From contig JAZUFE010000019.1 in the NCBI GenBank assembly GCA_045640525.1, positions 1 to 64,000 on the forward strand: a DNA stretch of 64,000 nucleotides, read 5' to 3'. This document shows, piece by piece, positions 35,808 to 44,230 of this stretch; position 1 is the first letter of the stretch; each line of letters opens with the position of its first letter. The notes beneath the pieces are model-generated. The model did no database searches. It worked only from the letters and a program-made list of their open reading frames with translations, and was not told the origin of the DNA. The stretch comes from JAILLW01 sp045640525 (GTDB taxonomy: Bacteria > Bacillota > Clostridia > Lachnospirales > Lachnospiraceae). A program made the translations under genes and the position numbers.

Positions 35808-37334
35808 TTACAACATGTATGACCTGTTTTTCAGACTTTGTGCCATTCCCATCAAAATGAATATGAACGGCGTATTCAGAACCTGTGAAAAAGATATAAG
35901 ATTATGAACTATGTAACAGAATACGGCCAAGGTTATGCACCATACGTATTCGTCGCCGTGCTTACGCACCGTATTGGCGATGAAGGAAGTAAATATTCCA
36001 AGATAAGACACCAATCCCAAAAGGCCTCCGTTAATCAGTACCGTAAGTAATTCACAGTGTGCATTGGCAGCTCTTTCGGAAGGCCATCTTGCTATCAATT
36101 CCGCACATATATCATTAAATCCGTACAAATATGTGCTGAAACAATCAGGACCCACACCCAGCAATTTCTGCCTGAAATTCATCCTTCCGAATCCCATAAC
36201 CGCAACTTTGTAGATTTCACCTCTTCCGTGCCCAAAAGAAGTATCAAATTTGAAAATATCACTGTCGGGACCTTGTATAATACCGCTTGTATTAAGAATC
36301 CCCAATACTATCCATGAAATCATCAACACAGCCAATACAACTGCCATTATGTAATATATCTTCCCGCCGTTTTCAAATACACCCTTATTTTTGATAAAGA
36401 TATAGATTATCAATAAAGCCACGGCTATCAGAACGGGTATGTTGGATGAAGTAAATTCTCCGCACAAACCGTCGGAATCATAATTATATCCGTTCGGGAT
36501 AAGGAGTCGTAAAATTCTGACAAAGAAAGCAGCCAAAAAATACAATGCTGCGGTCAAAACCACGTCCACCGGCCTGACTATATTTTTGTATGATAAGAAA
36601 AGCAATCCCAAAAGTAATGCAATATCAAACAAAAAAACGCTTTCCGAACCTTGAGCAAACCCCTCGGCGAATGCAATGAAAGTAAACGCTGCATAAAGAT
36701 ATGTTGCCGGACACCGGCCTCTTTTTTTGAGTGTCATCAAAAACAACCCTATTCCTATAGGGGCAAAAACCGAATAGTATCCCATTAGCCAGTTAATATT
36801 GCCGATTGTGGAAAGAAAAGACGGTGCACGAACCTCAAGAGGTATCAGATATAGAGAAAATCTGTCCAACAGCGCAATTATGAATACTATCGAAGCTGCA
36901 ACCAATGCTGTATTTACAACAAACTGTTTAAATTCCCACAATCTTGATATTAATATGTAAAGCACCAAATACAAAAGAATCGAAACCAAACCCATGAACC
37001 ATCCGGCAGTACCCAAAAAAGCTTCGCTCCGATCAACGGAAAACAGATAGGAAAAAAGAGAAAACAATAAGAATGCAAGTACAAATCCGTCTGTTGCACT
37101 GAATTTCTTAAAGCTTTGGGCAAGAGGAATAAAACCCGTCAATAATAACAAAAGTACACCCCCTATGGAGGTGTACAGATAAAACATAAACTTACTTTCG
37201 TCAATTCCGACATATCCGTTCCACATAAACAACGGATAAACGACGAACATAATAAGTAAATATGCTGTTGCAACCGATGATGCCAAAGCTGTCAGACTAA
37301 GTATATCTTTATAAGAATGCTTCAAAGATTTCAT
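35808..37334 (-). CDS. O-antigen-ligase-like polytopic membrane protein, 508 aa
   Basis: A membrane protein with about a dozen helices. The large extracellular loop near residues 365-430 contains GHGRGEIYKVAVMGF, LLGVGPDCF and NAHCELL, the conserved core of the Wzy/O-antigen ligase (WaaL) superfamily. Such proteins polymerise or transfer surface glycans; no glycan cluster lies nearby, so the role is open. The ATG at 37334 (MKSLKHSYKD) is preferred to a TTG 18 bases upstream. It overlaps the pseudouridine synthase gene by 26 bases. Confidence 0.82.
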   Translation of the reverse strand: MKSLKHSYKDILSLTALASSVATAYLLIMFVVYPLFMWNGYVGIDESKFMFYLYTSIGGVLLLLLTGFIPLAQSFKKFSATDGFVLAFLLFSLFSYLFSVDRSEAFLGTAGWFMGLVSILLYLVLYILISRLWEFKQFVVNTALVAASIVFIIALLDRFSLYLIPLEVRAPSFLSTIGNINWLMGYYSVFAPIGIGLFLMTLKKRGRCPATYLYAAFTFIAFAEGFAQGSESVFLFDIALLLGLLFLSYKNIVRPVDVVLTAALYFLAAFFVRILRLLIPNGYNYDSDGLCGEFTSSNIPVLIAVALLIIYIFIKNKGVFENGGKIYYIMAVVLAVLMISWIVLGILNTSGIIQGPDSDIFKFDTSFGHGRGEIYKVAVMGFGRMNFRQKLLGVGPDCFSTYLYGFNDICAELIARWPSERAANAHCELLTVLINGGLLGLVSYLGIFTSFIANTVRKHGDEYVWCITLAVFCYIVHNLISFSQVLNTPFIFILMGMAQSLKNRSYML

Positions 37335-38019
37335 CCTCAGGGTCCCTTTCAAAGGTCATTTCTTCACCTGACAGAGGATGCTTAAATCTAAGCTTGTGAG
37401 CACAAAGGGCAAGATTTCTGCAGGCAGAGTCCTTACTAAAATTCTTTGACTTCATACTACCATACTTCCCGTCTCCGAGTATAGGTATATCTGCATTTGA
37501 CAATTGTGCTCTGATTTGATGGTGTCTTCCCGTCAAAAGCTTAATTTCCAACAATGTGGCTTCCACATTTTCTTCAAGTGCCACCAATGTTTTAACGGTA
37601 CGATATTCCAATGCGGCTTTCTTGGCTTCCGGAAAACCTTCCTTAACCACGTATGACATATTGGTTCGCCCGTCTTTATAAAGATAATCTACCAAAACAT
37701 CCTGCGAATTCTTAGGTTTACCCAAAACAATCGCATAATAGTATTTTTGAATTTCTCCCGTTTCAAGCTGATGTGACAAAGAAGCTGCTGCAGATTTGGT
37801 CTTGGCAAATACCAAAAGCCCGCACACCGGCTGATCAAGTCTGTGTATCAGTCCAAGATACGGCTCACCCGTAATATTTTTCCTTCTGTTTTGCCCGGCT
37901 ATATAGTTCTTCAGTTCGGACACCATATCCTGCTGCCCGACTCTCGATGTTTGTGTTGCTATCCCTGCAGGCTTGTAAACTACGATAACCTGCTCATCCT
38001 CGTATACAATGTTTTTCAT
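37309..38019 (-). CDS. RluA-family pseudouridine synthase
   Basis: A 236-residue RNA pseudouridine synthase. The catalytic motif is LIHRLDQPVCGLLVFAKT near residue 57, with the active Asp in HRLDQ. LLTGRHHQIRAQL near 168 and LALCAHKLRFKHP are also typical. It lacks the N-terminal S4 domain of RluD, so it is the short RluA-like type acting on rRNA or tRNA; the exact target cannot be told. Confidence 0.9.
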   Translation of the reverse strand: MKNIVYEDEQVIVVYKPAGIATQTSRVGQQDMVSELKNYIAGQNRRKNITGEPYLGLIHRLDQPVCGLLVFAKTKSAAASLSHQLETGEIQKYYYAIVLGKPKNSQDVLVDYLYKDGRTNMSYVVKEGFPEAKKAALEYRTVKTLVALEENVEATLLEIKLLTGRHHQIRAQLSNADIPILGDGKYGSMKSKNFSKDSACRNLALCAHKLRFKHPLSGEEMTFERDPEDEIFEAFL

Positions 38020-38110
38020 ACATACCCCTTTTCCATCAATGATTATACATCAACAGAATATTATGACCATTAAAAATCTGTTAACATTTCCTTAATTTTG
38101 AAACAATTTG

Positions 38111-38176
38111 CCAAATCTATGATTTGGAGCACATATCAATGACATATTGTAAACTGTGCCACATAACGTATATAAT
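38111..38176 (+). promoter_or_regulatory. Promoter region of the flavoprotein gene, with inverted repeat
   Basis: TTGTAA (38147-38152) and TATAAT (38171-38176) are 18 bases apart; the transcript should start near 38183, leaving a leader of about 55 bases. Upstream, a perfect 7-bp inverted repeat CCAAATC-TAT-GATTTGG (38111-38127) is a plausible regulator site. The divergent pseudouridine synthase gene begins at 38019. Confidence 0.5.
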
Positions 38177-38237
38177 GGTGTTATATCGGATATGAAACCG
38201 ATAGCAATTTACTAAATGTATGATAGGGGTATTTATT

Positions 38238-39605
38238 ATGGATTATGACGTAATTATTGTCGGCGCCGGTCCCGGAGGTATTTTTTCGGCTTATGAATTG
38301 ATGAAAAAAGCGCCTAATCTTAAAGTGGCAGTTTTTGAAGCCGGATTCAGATTGGATAAAAGACACTGCCCTATAGACGGCGATAAGGTTAAATCATGTA
38401 TCAAGTGCAAAACCTGTGCCATTATGAACGGGTTTGGCGGTGCCGGAGCTTTTTCCGACGGAAAGTACAACATTACCAATGATTTCGGCGGAACCTTATA
38501 TGAGTATGTCGGACGTGAAAAAGCTTTGGAGCTTATGAACTATGTTGATGACATTAATGTTTCTCACGGTGGCCAAAATACACATATGTATTCTACCGCC
38601 GGAAGCGAATTCAAAAAGCTCTGTATGCAAAACAAACTTACACTGCTTGATGCTTCCGTACGTCACCTTGGAACCGATATCAACTATGTTGTTTTGGAGA
38701 ATATGTACAATGAAATGAAGGATCACATTGATTTCTTCTTCGAAACACCCGTGGAAATGGTCGATATCATTGACGGCGGATACAGTGTAACCTATAAGGA
38801 CGGAAAAAAGACTTGTGTCAATTGTATTATTTCTGTCGGAAGAAGCGGAAGTAAATGGATGGAAGCCGTATGTGAACATCTTGAAATACCCACACTCTCA
38901 AATCGTGTGGATATCGGTGTTCGAGTTGAACTCCCCGCAGTAATCTTCTCACACCTGACCGACAGTTTGTACGAAAGCAAAATTGTATATCGTACAATGA
39001 AATTCGAAGACAGTGTCAGAACATTCTGTATGAATCCCAACGGTATTGTTGTTAATGAAAATACCAACGGTATTGTGACCGTTAACGGTCACAGCTTTGA
39101 GGATGAAAGCAGAAAAACTGCCAATACCAACTTTGCTCTTTTGGTAGCAAAGCACTTCTCGGAACCCTTCAAGGATTCAAACGGATACGGTGAATCAATA
39201 GCCAAATTATCGAATATGCTCGGTGGCGGTGTTATTGTTCAAAGATTCGGAGATTTGGAGAGAGGTCGTAGAAGTAACCAAAAACGAATCGACGAAGGAA
39301 CCGTACAACCCACTCTTAAAGCAACACCCGGCGATTTGAGTCTTGTTTTACCCAAGCGTATCCTGGACGGTATTGTTGAAATGATTTATGCATTGGACAA
39401 AATCGCTCCCGGAACTGCCAATGATGACACTCTTTTGTATGGTGTCGAAGTTAAATTCTACAATATGCAGGTTAAGCTCGACAACAATCTTGAAACTCAG
39501 CACAAAGGATTGTACATAATCGGTGACGGAAGCGGTGTAACACATTCTTTGAGCCATGCTTCCGCAAGCGGTGTGTACGTTGCCGACAGATTAGCCGGAA
39601 AATAA
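38238..39605 (+). CDS. FAD-dependent dehydrogenase-like protein (COG2509 type)
   Basis: A 455-residue flavoprotein. The dinucleotide-binding motif DVIIVGAGPGGIFSAYEL opens the protein, a second nucleotide element lies in NCIISVGRSG near 200, and GLYIIGDGSGVTHSLSHASASG closes it. A Cys-rich CIKCKTCAIMNGFGGAGAFSDGK segment near residue 55 suggests redox or metal chemistry and is typical of this uncharacterised family. The ATG at 38238 is used (AGGGG 9 bases before). Single-gene unit between its own promoter and a shared terminator. The substrate is unknown. Confidence 0.87.
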   Translation: MDYDVIIVGAGPGGIFSAYELMKKAPNLKVAVFEAGFRLDKRHCPIDGDKVKSCIKCKTCAIMNGFGGAGAFSDGKYNITNDFGGTLYEYVGREKALELMNYVDDINVSHGGQNTHMYSTAGSEFKKLCMQNKLTLLDASVRHLGTDINYVVLENMYNEMKDHIDFFFETPVEMVDIIDGGYSVTYKDGKKTCVNCIISVGRSGSKWMEAVCEHLEIPTLSNRVDIGVRVELPAVIFSHLTDSLYESKIVYRTMKFEDSVRTFCMNPNGIVVNENTNGIVTVNGHSFEDESRKTANTNFALLVAKHFSEPFKDSNGYGESIAKLSNMLGGGVIVQRFGDLERGRRSNQKRIDEGTVQPTLKATPGDLSLVLPKRILDGIVEMIYALDKIAPGTANDDTLLYGVEVKFYNMQVKLDNNLETQHKGLYIIGDGSGVTHSLSHASASGVYVADRLAGK

Positions 39606-39635
39606 CATCTGAATTGTTTTTAACATTCAGTGAAA

Positions 39636-39664
39636 AAGGGTTCGGTATAAACAACCGAACCCTT
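39636..39664. terminator. Bidirectional terminator between flavoprotein gene and araD
   Basis: AAGGGTTCGGT and ACCGAACCCTT form a perfect 11-bp stem. T-rich sequence follows on both strands (TTTTTCACTG on minus, AATTATTT on plus). It lies between two convergent genes, 31 bases after one stop and 7 bases after the other. Confidence 0.85.
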
Positions 39665-39670
39665 AATTAT

Positions 39671-40372
39671 TTACTTTTCTGTTTGACCGTAATAAGCGTT
39701 GGCGCCATGCTTACGATAGTAATGCTTATCCTGAAGTTCTTGAGGTGCAGGTTTGATATTTGGATTAATCGTCTCTGCTCTGTACGCCATTTTGGCAACT
39801 TCTTCAAGAACCACCGCATTATGAACCGCATCATGCGCATCCTTACCCCACGCAAACGGTCCATGATTCTTACAAAGCACTGCAGGAACAGCCATTATCT
39901 CCTTATTCATCGCCTTAAACTCATTAACTATCAAGTGACCCGTATTTTCTTCATACGCTTCGTCAATCTCTTCCTTGGTTAAACAACGAAGACACGGAAC
40001 TTCTCCGTAAATATAATCGGCATGTGTCGTTCCGTAACAAGGAATCGATCTTCCGGCCTGTGCCCAGCTTGTTGCATATGAACTGTGTGTATGAACAACA
40101 CCGCCTATTTCGGGAAATGCTTTGTACAATTCAAGATGCGTTGCTGTATCGGACGAAGGATTATATCTTCCTTCAACCTTTTTACCTTCCAAATTCATTA
40201 CAACCATATCTTCGGGGGTCAATTTATCGTAATCCACTCCCGAGGGCTTAATTACGAATAATCCCGATTCTTTGTCTATTCCGCTTACATTTCCCCAGGT
40301 AAATGTAACAAGACCATATTTGGGCAGAAGCATATTAGCTTCATAAACCTGTTTTTTTAATTCTTCCAGCAT
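39671..40372 (-). CDS. araD: L-ribulose-5-phosphate 4-epimerase
   Basis: Converts L-ribulose-5-phosphate to D-xylulose-5-phosphate. The 233-residue protein is a class II aldolase-type zinc enzyme: TWGNVSGIDKESGLFVIKPSGV near residue 24, GRYNPSSDTATHLELY, the zinc pair HTHSSYATSWAQAG near residue 96, and CKNHGPFAWGKDAHDAV with the third His. GGAG lies 6 bases before the ATG. It follows the pentulose kinase gene by 67 bases; together they cover the kinase and epimerase steps of L-arabinose use. araA is not in the window. Confidence 0.95.
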   Translation of the reverse strand: MLEELKKQVYEANMLLPKYGLVTFTWGNVSGIDKESGLFVIKPSGVDYDKLTPEDMVVMNLEGKKVEGRYNPSSDTATHLELYKAFPEIGGVVHTHSSYATSWAQAGRSIPCYGTTHADYIYGEVPCLRCLTKEEIDEAYEENTGHLIVNEFKAMNKEIMAVPAVLCKNHGPFAWGKDAHDAVHNAVVLEEVAKMAYRAETINPNIKPAPQELQDKHYYRKHGANAYYGQTEK

Positions 40373-40439
40373 TGTGATCTCCGTTCCGCCGCCTTTTCGA
40401 CGGCACTAATGAATGAGCAATCTGCCCATCTTCAATAAC

Positions 40440-42032
40440 TTACATCTTAAGTGCTGCTCTTTCAGCCTCAAGACCACGCATATATTTGTCCATAAACTTA
40501 TCAAATCCGGCAACATCCTCTTTCGAAGGAGCAAGCTTGATACCTGTATTTTCTTCAAAAATTACATTGTTCAGGAATTGCCGTAACGTGGCAGACGAAT
40601 TAGCCTTCTTATAATCTGCAAACAAAGCCAATACCGCCATTCCCCAAGGTCCGCCTTCTCCGGCTGTTTCCATTACGGAAACGGATGTATTCATGGCGGC
40701 AGCAGCTATCGACTGACCTACCTTCGGAGTTTTGAATAATCCACCATGTCCGAACATCTCATCACACTTCACTCCCTCTTCCTTAAACATCAAATCAAGC
40801 CCATGCTTAAGTGCTGCAAGTGAAGAATAGATGTGCATTCTCATAAAGTTAGGCAGTGTGAAACTATCTTCGGCCTTTCTGACAAACATAGGAGCTCCCG
40901 CATCAAATCCGGTAACCGGTTCTCCCGAAAAATAGTTATACGAAACAAGTCCTCCGCAATCCGGATCTCCCTTCATTGCGATATTGAAAAGCGTTGTATA
41001 AAGTGTATTTTTATCAACCTTATTTCCCAAAGCTTCAGATACTTCATCAAAAAGGTTAACCCACGCATTGATATCGGAAGTACAGTTATTACAATGAACC
41101 ATACCTACCAAAGCTCCGTCCGGTGTTGTCACAAGGTCGATTTCCGGATATACCTTGGATAATTCCTTTTCAAGTACTACCATGGCAAAAATAGAAGTAC
41201 CTGCAGATACGTTACCTGTTCTTACACCTACCGAATTGGTAGCTGTCATACCCGTTCCGGCATCACCCTCGGGAGGGGCAAGCATAATTCCGGCTTCCAA
41301 ATTACCGGATACATCAAGCTTCTTGGCACCTTCAGCTGTCAATGTGCCGGCATTTTCCCCTGCCGACAGTACCTTGGGAGAAATACCTCTTAAATTCCAA
41401 TTAAAACCTTCGCCCTTGATAAGTTCGTCAAACTTCTTAATCATCGTCTCATCAAAATCGCCTGTTTTAATATCTATAGGATACATTCCCGATGCATCAC
41501 CCACACCAAGAACTTTAGAACCTGTTAACTGCCAGTGTACATATCCTGCCAATGTTGTGAAGAATGCTATATCTTTACAATGAGGCTCCTTATTGAGAAT
41601 AGCCTGGTACAAATGAGCTATGCTCCATCTTTGAGGAATGTTATAGTTAAATGCTTCCGTCAACTTTTTCGAAGCTTCTTCTGTTATGGTATTACGCCAT
41701 GTTCTGAAAGGTACAAGCAAATTATCGTTCTTATCGAATGCAAGATATCCGTGCATCATAGCCGAAAAGCCGATTGATGCAAACTTCTTAATCGTTACAT
41801 CATATTTAGACTTAACATCTTTGAGCATATCTGCGTAGCAATCCTGCAAACCTGACCATACGGCATCAAGTGAGTATGTCCAAATTCCGTTATCCAACTG
41901 ATTCTCCCATTCATGAGAACCTGAAGCCAAAACCACGCCCTTTTCATCGATAACAACAGCTTTGATTCTCGTTGAGCCGAATTCAATGCCCAAATATGCT
42001 TTTCCATCACTAATTAGTTTCTTTGCGTCCAT
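40440..42032 (-). CDS. FGGY-family pentulose kinase, probable L-ribulokinase
   Basis: A 530-residue sugar kinase. The first phosphate loop is AYLGIEFGSTRIKAVVIDEKG near residue 12, the substrate and second-lobe region includes GDASGMYPID and GDAGTGMTATNSV, and GHGGLFKTPKVGQSIAAAAMN near 430 is the FGGY C-lobe signature. Context (araD 67 bases downstream) favours ribulokinase over xylulokinase; AraB and XylB cannot be told apart from these motifs alone. The ATG at 42032 is chosen because AGGAGG lies 5 bases before it; the open frame continues to 42095. Upstream lies the repeat island. Confidence 0.85.
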   Translation of the reverse strand: MDAKKLISDGKAYLGIEFGSTRIKAVVIDEKGVVLASGSHEWENQLDNGIWTYSLDAVWSGLQDCYADMLKDVKSKYDVTIKKFASIGFSAMMHGYLAFDKNDNLLVPFRTWRNTITEEASKKLTEAFNYNIPQRWSIAHLYQAILNKEPHCKDIAFFTTLAGYVHWQLTGSKVLGVGDASGMYPIDIKTGDFDETMIKKFDELIKGEGFNWNLRGISPKVLSAGENAGTLTAEGAKKLDVSGNLEAGIMLAPPEGDAGTGMTATNSVGVRTGNVSAGTSIFAMVVLEKELSKVYPEIDLVTTPDGALVGMVHCNNCTSDINAWVNLFDEVSEALGNKVDKNTLYTTLFNIAMKGDPDCGGLVSYNYFSGEPVTGFDAGAPMFVRKAEDSFTLPNFMRMHIYSSLAALKHGLDLMFKEEGVKCDEMFGHGGLFKTPKVGQSIAAAAMNTSVSVMETAGEGGPWGMAVLALFADYKKANSSATLRQFLNNVIFEENTGIKLAPSKEDVAGFDKFMDKYMRGLEAERAALKM

Positions 42033-42073
42033 TTTTCCTCCTGTGAAATCCAAACCTTTCCCATCCACCCTAT

Positions 42074-42105
42074 ATGTTAAAACGCAAGTATACATATTCG
42101 CAAGT
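42074..42105 (-). promoter_or_regulatory. Putative promoter and direct-repeat operator of the kinase-araD operon
   Basis: On the minus strand ACTTGCG occurs twice, 16 bases apart (plus-strand CGCAAGT at 42083-42089 and 42099-42105). TTGCGA (42103-42098) and TAACAT (42079-42074) could serve as -35 and -10 with an 18-base spacer. The direct repeat would then overlap the promoter and could bind a regulator. Moderate to low confidence. Confidence 0.4.
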
Positions 42106-42129
42106 TGTTTTTTGCTATTTCATCTTCTG

Positions 42130-42155
42130 ATAATCGGAATCAGGTTCAGGGGAAG
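42130..42155 (+). repeat. Left 26-bp direct repeat bounding the repeat island
   Basis: The 26-bp sequence beginning ATAATCGGAATCAGGTTCAG and ending GGGAAG is repeated without change at 44656-44681. It marks the left edge of a 2.55-kb gene-poor island and lies about 100 bp upstream of the pentulose kinase start. Confidence 0.85.
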
Positions 42156-42160
42156 TGGCG

Positions 42161-42296
42161 AATCCTCGCGCTCTTGGGCCGAAGGCTGAGGGGCAACGAC
42201 AATATCCGCACTCTTGGGCCGAGGGCTGAGCGGCAACGACAATATCCGCGCTCTTGGGCCGAGGGCTGAGCGGCAACGACAATATCCGCACTCTTG
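42161..42296 (+). repeat. Tandem repeat, 40-bp unit, 3.4 copies
   Basis: Units start at 42161, 42201 and 42241 with a partial fourth from 42281. Each contains CTCTTGGGCCGAGGGCTGAG followed by CGGCAACGAC; the first unit differs at several bases and the next two at one base. The period is exactly 40. The unit is far richer in G+C than flanking DNA. There are no spacers of differing sequence, so it is not a CRISPR array. A second array of the same period lies at 44481-44580. Confidence 0.85.
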
Positions 42297-42310
42297 ATCT
42301 ACTGACTCCC

Positions 42311-42569
42311 GGTGGACTTAAATCGGCAGTATTTTTGAATTCAAGTCCATTTCACTTCGGATTTCCGCGTTGCTGACTGACGGTTGGACTCAAATCAGCG
42401 TGTTTTTCTGATTTGAGTGCAATATTTTTCAGAATCTGGACTTGAATCATTGATTTTCATCCTATAGAGTCCAATCACCTGCATGAACATCCTGTATCTT
42501 GTCACATTTGGACTTTTTCTGCAGAATTGGCGTATTTGAGTCCAACAAGGATTTCAGCGGCAAGTCCTC
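42311..42569 (+). repeat. Four-hairpin repeat element, copy 1
   Basis: One of three nearly identical copies (others at 43726 and 44231), same orientation. It has four inverted pairs TGGACT...AGTCCA at 42313-42349, 42385-42421, 42437-42473 and 42509-42544. Starts are 72, 52 and 72 bases apart. Two differences weaken this copy: the right arm of hairpin 2 reads AGTGCA, and hairpin 4 is one base short. No open reading frame is conserved in it. It lies downstream of the secreted-protein gene. Confidence 0.85.
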
Positions 42570-42598
42570 TAATAGCTTAAGAGTTTTAACCAATAGTC

Positions 42599-42670
42599 AG
42601 GCGGCATATCAAACGATATGCCGCCTGCACTTCTAAACATCAAGAGCCGCTGAAAAACTTTCAGCGGCTC
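42599..42670. other. Two perfect hairpins after the secreted-protein gene
   Basis: AGGCGGCATATC-AAAC-GATATGCCGCCT (42599-42626) is a perfect 12-bp stem. GAGCCGCTGA pairs with TCAGCGGCTC (42644-42670), a perfect 10-bp stem. Neither is followed by a good T run on the minus strand, so they may act as terminators or mRNA-end stabilisers, but this is not certain. They lie 44-116 bases past the stop at 42714. Confidence 0.6.
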
Positions 42671-42713
42671 CATCTATTTGACATATTGTTTATCTATTAA
42701 CTTATTCGATTTA

Positions 42714-43532
42714 CTATTCTGCTCCGTACAGTTCTTTCATCTTATCCGGGCCGTACCAATCATACTGTAAATCAATTGCTGTTCCGGGTTCGATGGTTAC
42801 AGTCTGCATCTTCTTGTTCTGCTTGAATTTGAATACGAATGTAATATTCTCGTTCATTCTTGCAGCAACCTTCTCCATCATGTAGCGAGGGAATGAATTG
42901 AATTCTCCGAATTCCAATGTAATCTTCTGTCCGGGTTTAGCTGCCTTAATCATCTGATCTGCATACTTATTAATTGCATAATCCATTGCCGAGATAGGCT
43001 GTGTGTTTCTTGTTGCTCCACAGCTACAAACCTCACCCTCTAAGCCGTCAGAGTTAGGTGTTGCTTCGTAAATGGTCTGCCAAGTAAAATTGTGTTCGTG
43101 TGTAGGCATTCCTGTTGTTTTCGACACAGGAGGCTCGGGGTCTGCCGGAGGAGTAAGTGAAAAATCAATTGTAGTGCCATTAGTTGACCAATATACCGTT
43201 ATTGTTTCGCCACTGCTTCCAAATCCCCAGGTTCTGAACACAGAATCACTGGGTAGAAAAGAGTGCTGCGTCCGGTTTATAGTCGTATACTCTGTACCAT
43301 CATGACAAATACTAATTACGTCTGAGGCACTACCCTCATTATTAATTGCAATAACCGTAGTAGCCAAACCAGTCAGTGTCACTTCCAACGAACCACGGGC
43401 CGGACTCCATTGACCATTACCTAAGTAACTCACAATCGGTACTGAATAAGCATAAGCAACATTCGATATCATCGTTAACATCAATATTAATGATAAACAA
43501 GTGGATACAATTCTTCTTAATTGTCTTTTCAT
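42714..43532 (-). CDS. Secreted protein of unknown function, 272 aa
   Basis: The signal peptide (residues 1-28, cleavage near AYA-YS) is clear. A beta-rich N-terminal domain (about 30-130) is followed by a Pro-rich linker (PPADPEPPVSK). A short motif with THEHNFTWQTIYEATPNSDG and then EVCSCGATRN resembles small metal or Cys/His modules seen in Lachnospiraceae secreted proteins (from memory). A C-terminal domain follows (MDYAINKYADQMIKAAKPG...FGEFNSFPRYMMEKVAARM). GGAGGG lies 9 bases before the ATG, and a strong promoter lies upstream. It is the only gene in the repeat island and is flanked by repeat copies on both sides. Confidence 0.82.
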   Translation of the reverse strand: MKRQLRRIVSTCLSLILMLTMISNVAYAYSVPIVSYLGNGQWSPARGSLEVTLTGLATTVIAINNEGSASDVISICHDGTEYTTINRTQHSFLPSDSVFRTWGFGSSGETITVYWSTNGTTIDFSLTPPADPEPPVSKTTGMPTHEHNFTWQTIYEATPNSDGLEGEVCSCGATRNTQPISAMDYAINKYADQMIKAAKPGQKITLEFGEFNSFPRYMMEKVAARMNENITFVFKFKQNKKMQTVTIEPGTAIDLQYDWYGPDKMKELYGAE

Positions 43533-43570
43533 CTATAATTTCCCTCCTCAATCGATAGGTAGTTTTTGTC

Positions 43571-43598
43571 ATTATATACCCTTGACCCCCCCGGTCAA
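43571..43598 (-). promoter_or_regulatory. Promoter of the secreted-protein gene with a palindrome over -35
   Basis: On the minus strand TTGACC (43598-43593) and TATAAT (43576-43571) are 16 bases apart. The -35 box is the left arm of a TTGACC-GGGGG-GGTCAA palindrome, so a regulator could occlude it. The G run between the arms is unusual for this AT-rich genome. Confidence 0.65.
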
Positions 43599-43725
43599 CG
43601 CATTTCCTAAAGTAGTACCTTCTCATTTTGTGCACTTCACTTGCACTAGTCAACAAACTTCATCAATCAAGTCAACAAAAAAGTCCCTATTTTTGGACAC
43701 GTCAACCTCCGTGTGCTCTTGGCCC

Positions 43726-43984
43726 GGTGGACTTAAATCGGCAGTATTTTTGAATTCAAGTCCATTTCACTTCGGATTTACACGTTGCTGACTGACGGTT
43801 GGACTCAAATCAGCGTGTTTTTCTGATTTGAGTCCACTATTTTTCAGAATCTGGACTTGAATCATTGATTTTCATCCTATAGAGTCCAATCACCTTCATG
43901 AGTAGCCTATAACTTGCCTCATTTGGACTTTTTCTGCAGAATTTGGTGTATTTGAGTCCAACAAGATTTCAATGGCGAATCCCT
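43726..43984 (+). repeat. Four-hairpin repeat element, copy 2
   Basis: Same order as copy 1, with all four TGGACT...AGTCCA pairs intact and each exactly 37 bases long: 43728-43764, 43800-43836, 43852-43888 and 43924-43960. Starts are again 72, 52 and 72 bases apart. Sequence differs from copies 1 and 3 mainly in the stretch between hairpins 3 and 4 and at the right end. It lies about 130 bp upstream of the secreted-protein promoter; 43599-43725 holds nothing else clear apart from a small GTCC...GGAC dyad. Confidence 0.85.
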
Positions 43985-44067
43985 CATGCCCTTGGCCCGA
44001 GAGCTGAGGCCCGAGGGCTGAGGGGCAACGCCGGCAATTGTAGGATATTGTGAGTAATCACACAAAT

Positions 44068-44197
44068 ATTCATTCCTGCTTGACTGATACTAATCATGTA
44101 GCGGTTTGCCCTGTCAAGGGCATGCCGCGATGGCGGTGCGAAGCACCCTTGACTGGGCAACCGCACATGATTAAATAGTCAACAAGCAGCAATGAAT
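44068..44197. repeat. 130-bp imperfect inverted repeat (MITE-like or structured RNA)
   Basis: The two halves are near-complementary. ATTCATT...CTGCTTG, TAATCATGT, GCGGTTTGCCC and TCAAGGG on the left match CCCTTGA, GGGCAACCGC, ACATGATTA and CAAGCAG...AATGAAT on the right. A central segment of about 25 bases (ATGCCGCGATGGCGGTGCGA) can fold further. It lies between repeat copies 2 and 3. It has no coding capacity and no obvious target-site duplication. A miniature inverted-repeat element or a large RNA hairpin are both possible. Confidence 0.75.
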
Positions 44198-44230
44198 GAC
44201 AGTGGCGCAAAGCGACGCGTGTGTGGGCCT

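Noticed and set aside
42161..42296. CRISPR array
   Set aside because: The repeated units are contiguous 40-bp copies with no unique spacers, and no cas gene lies in the window.
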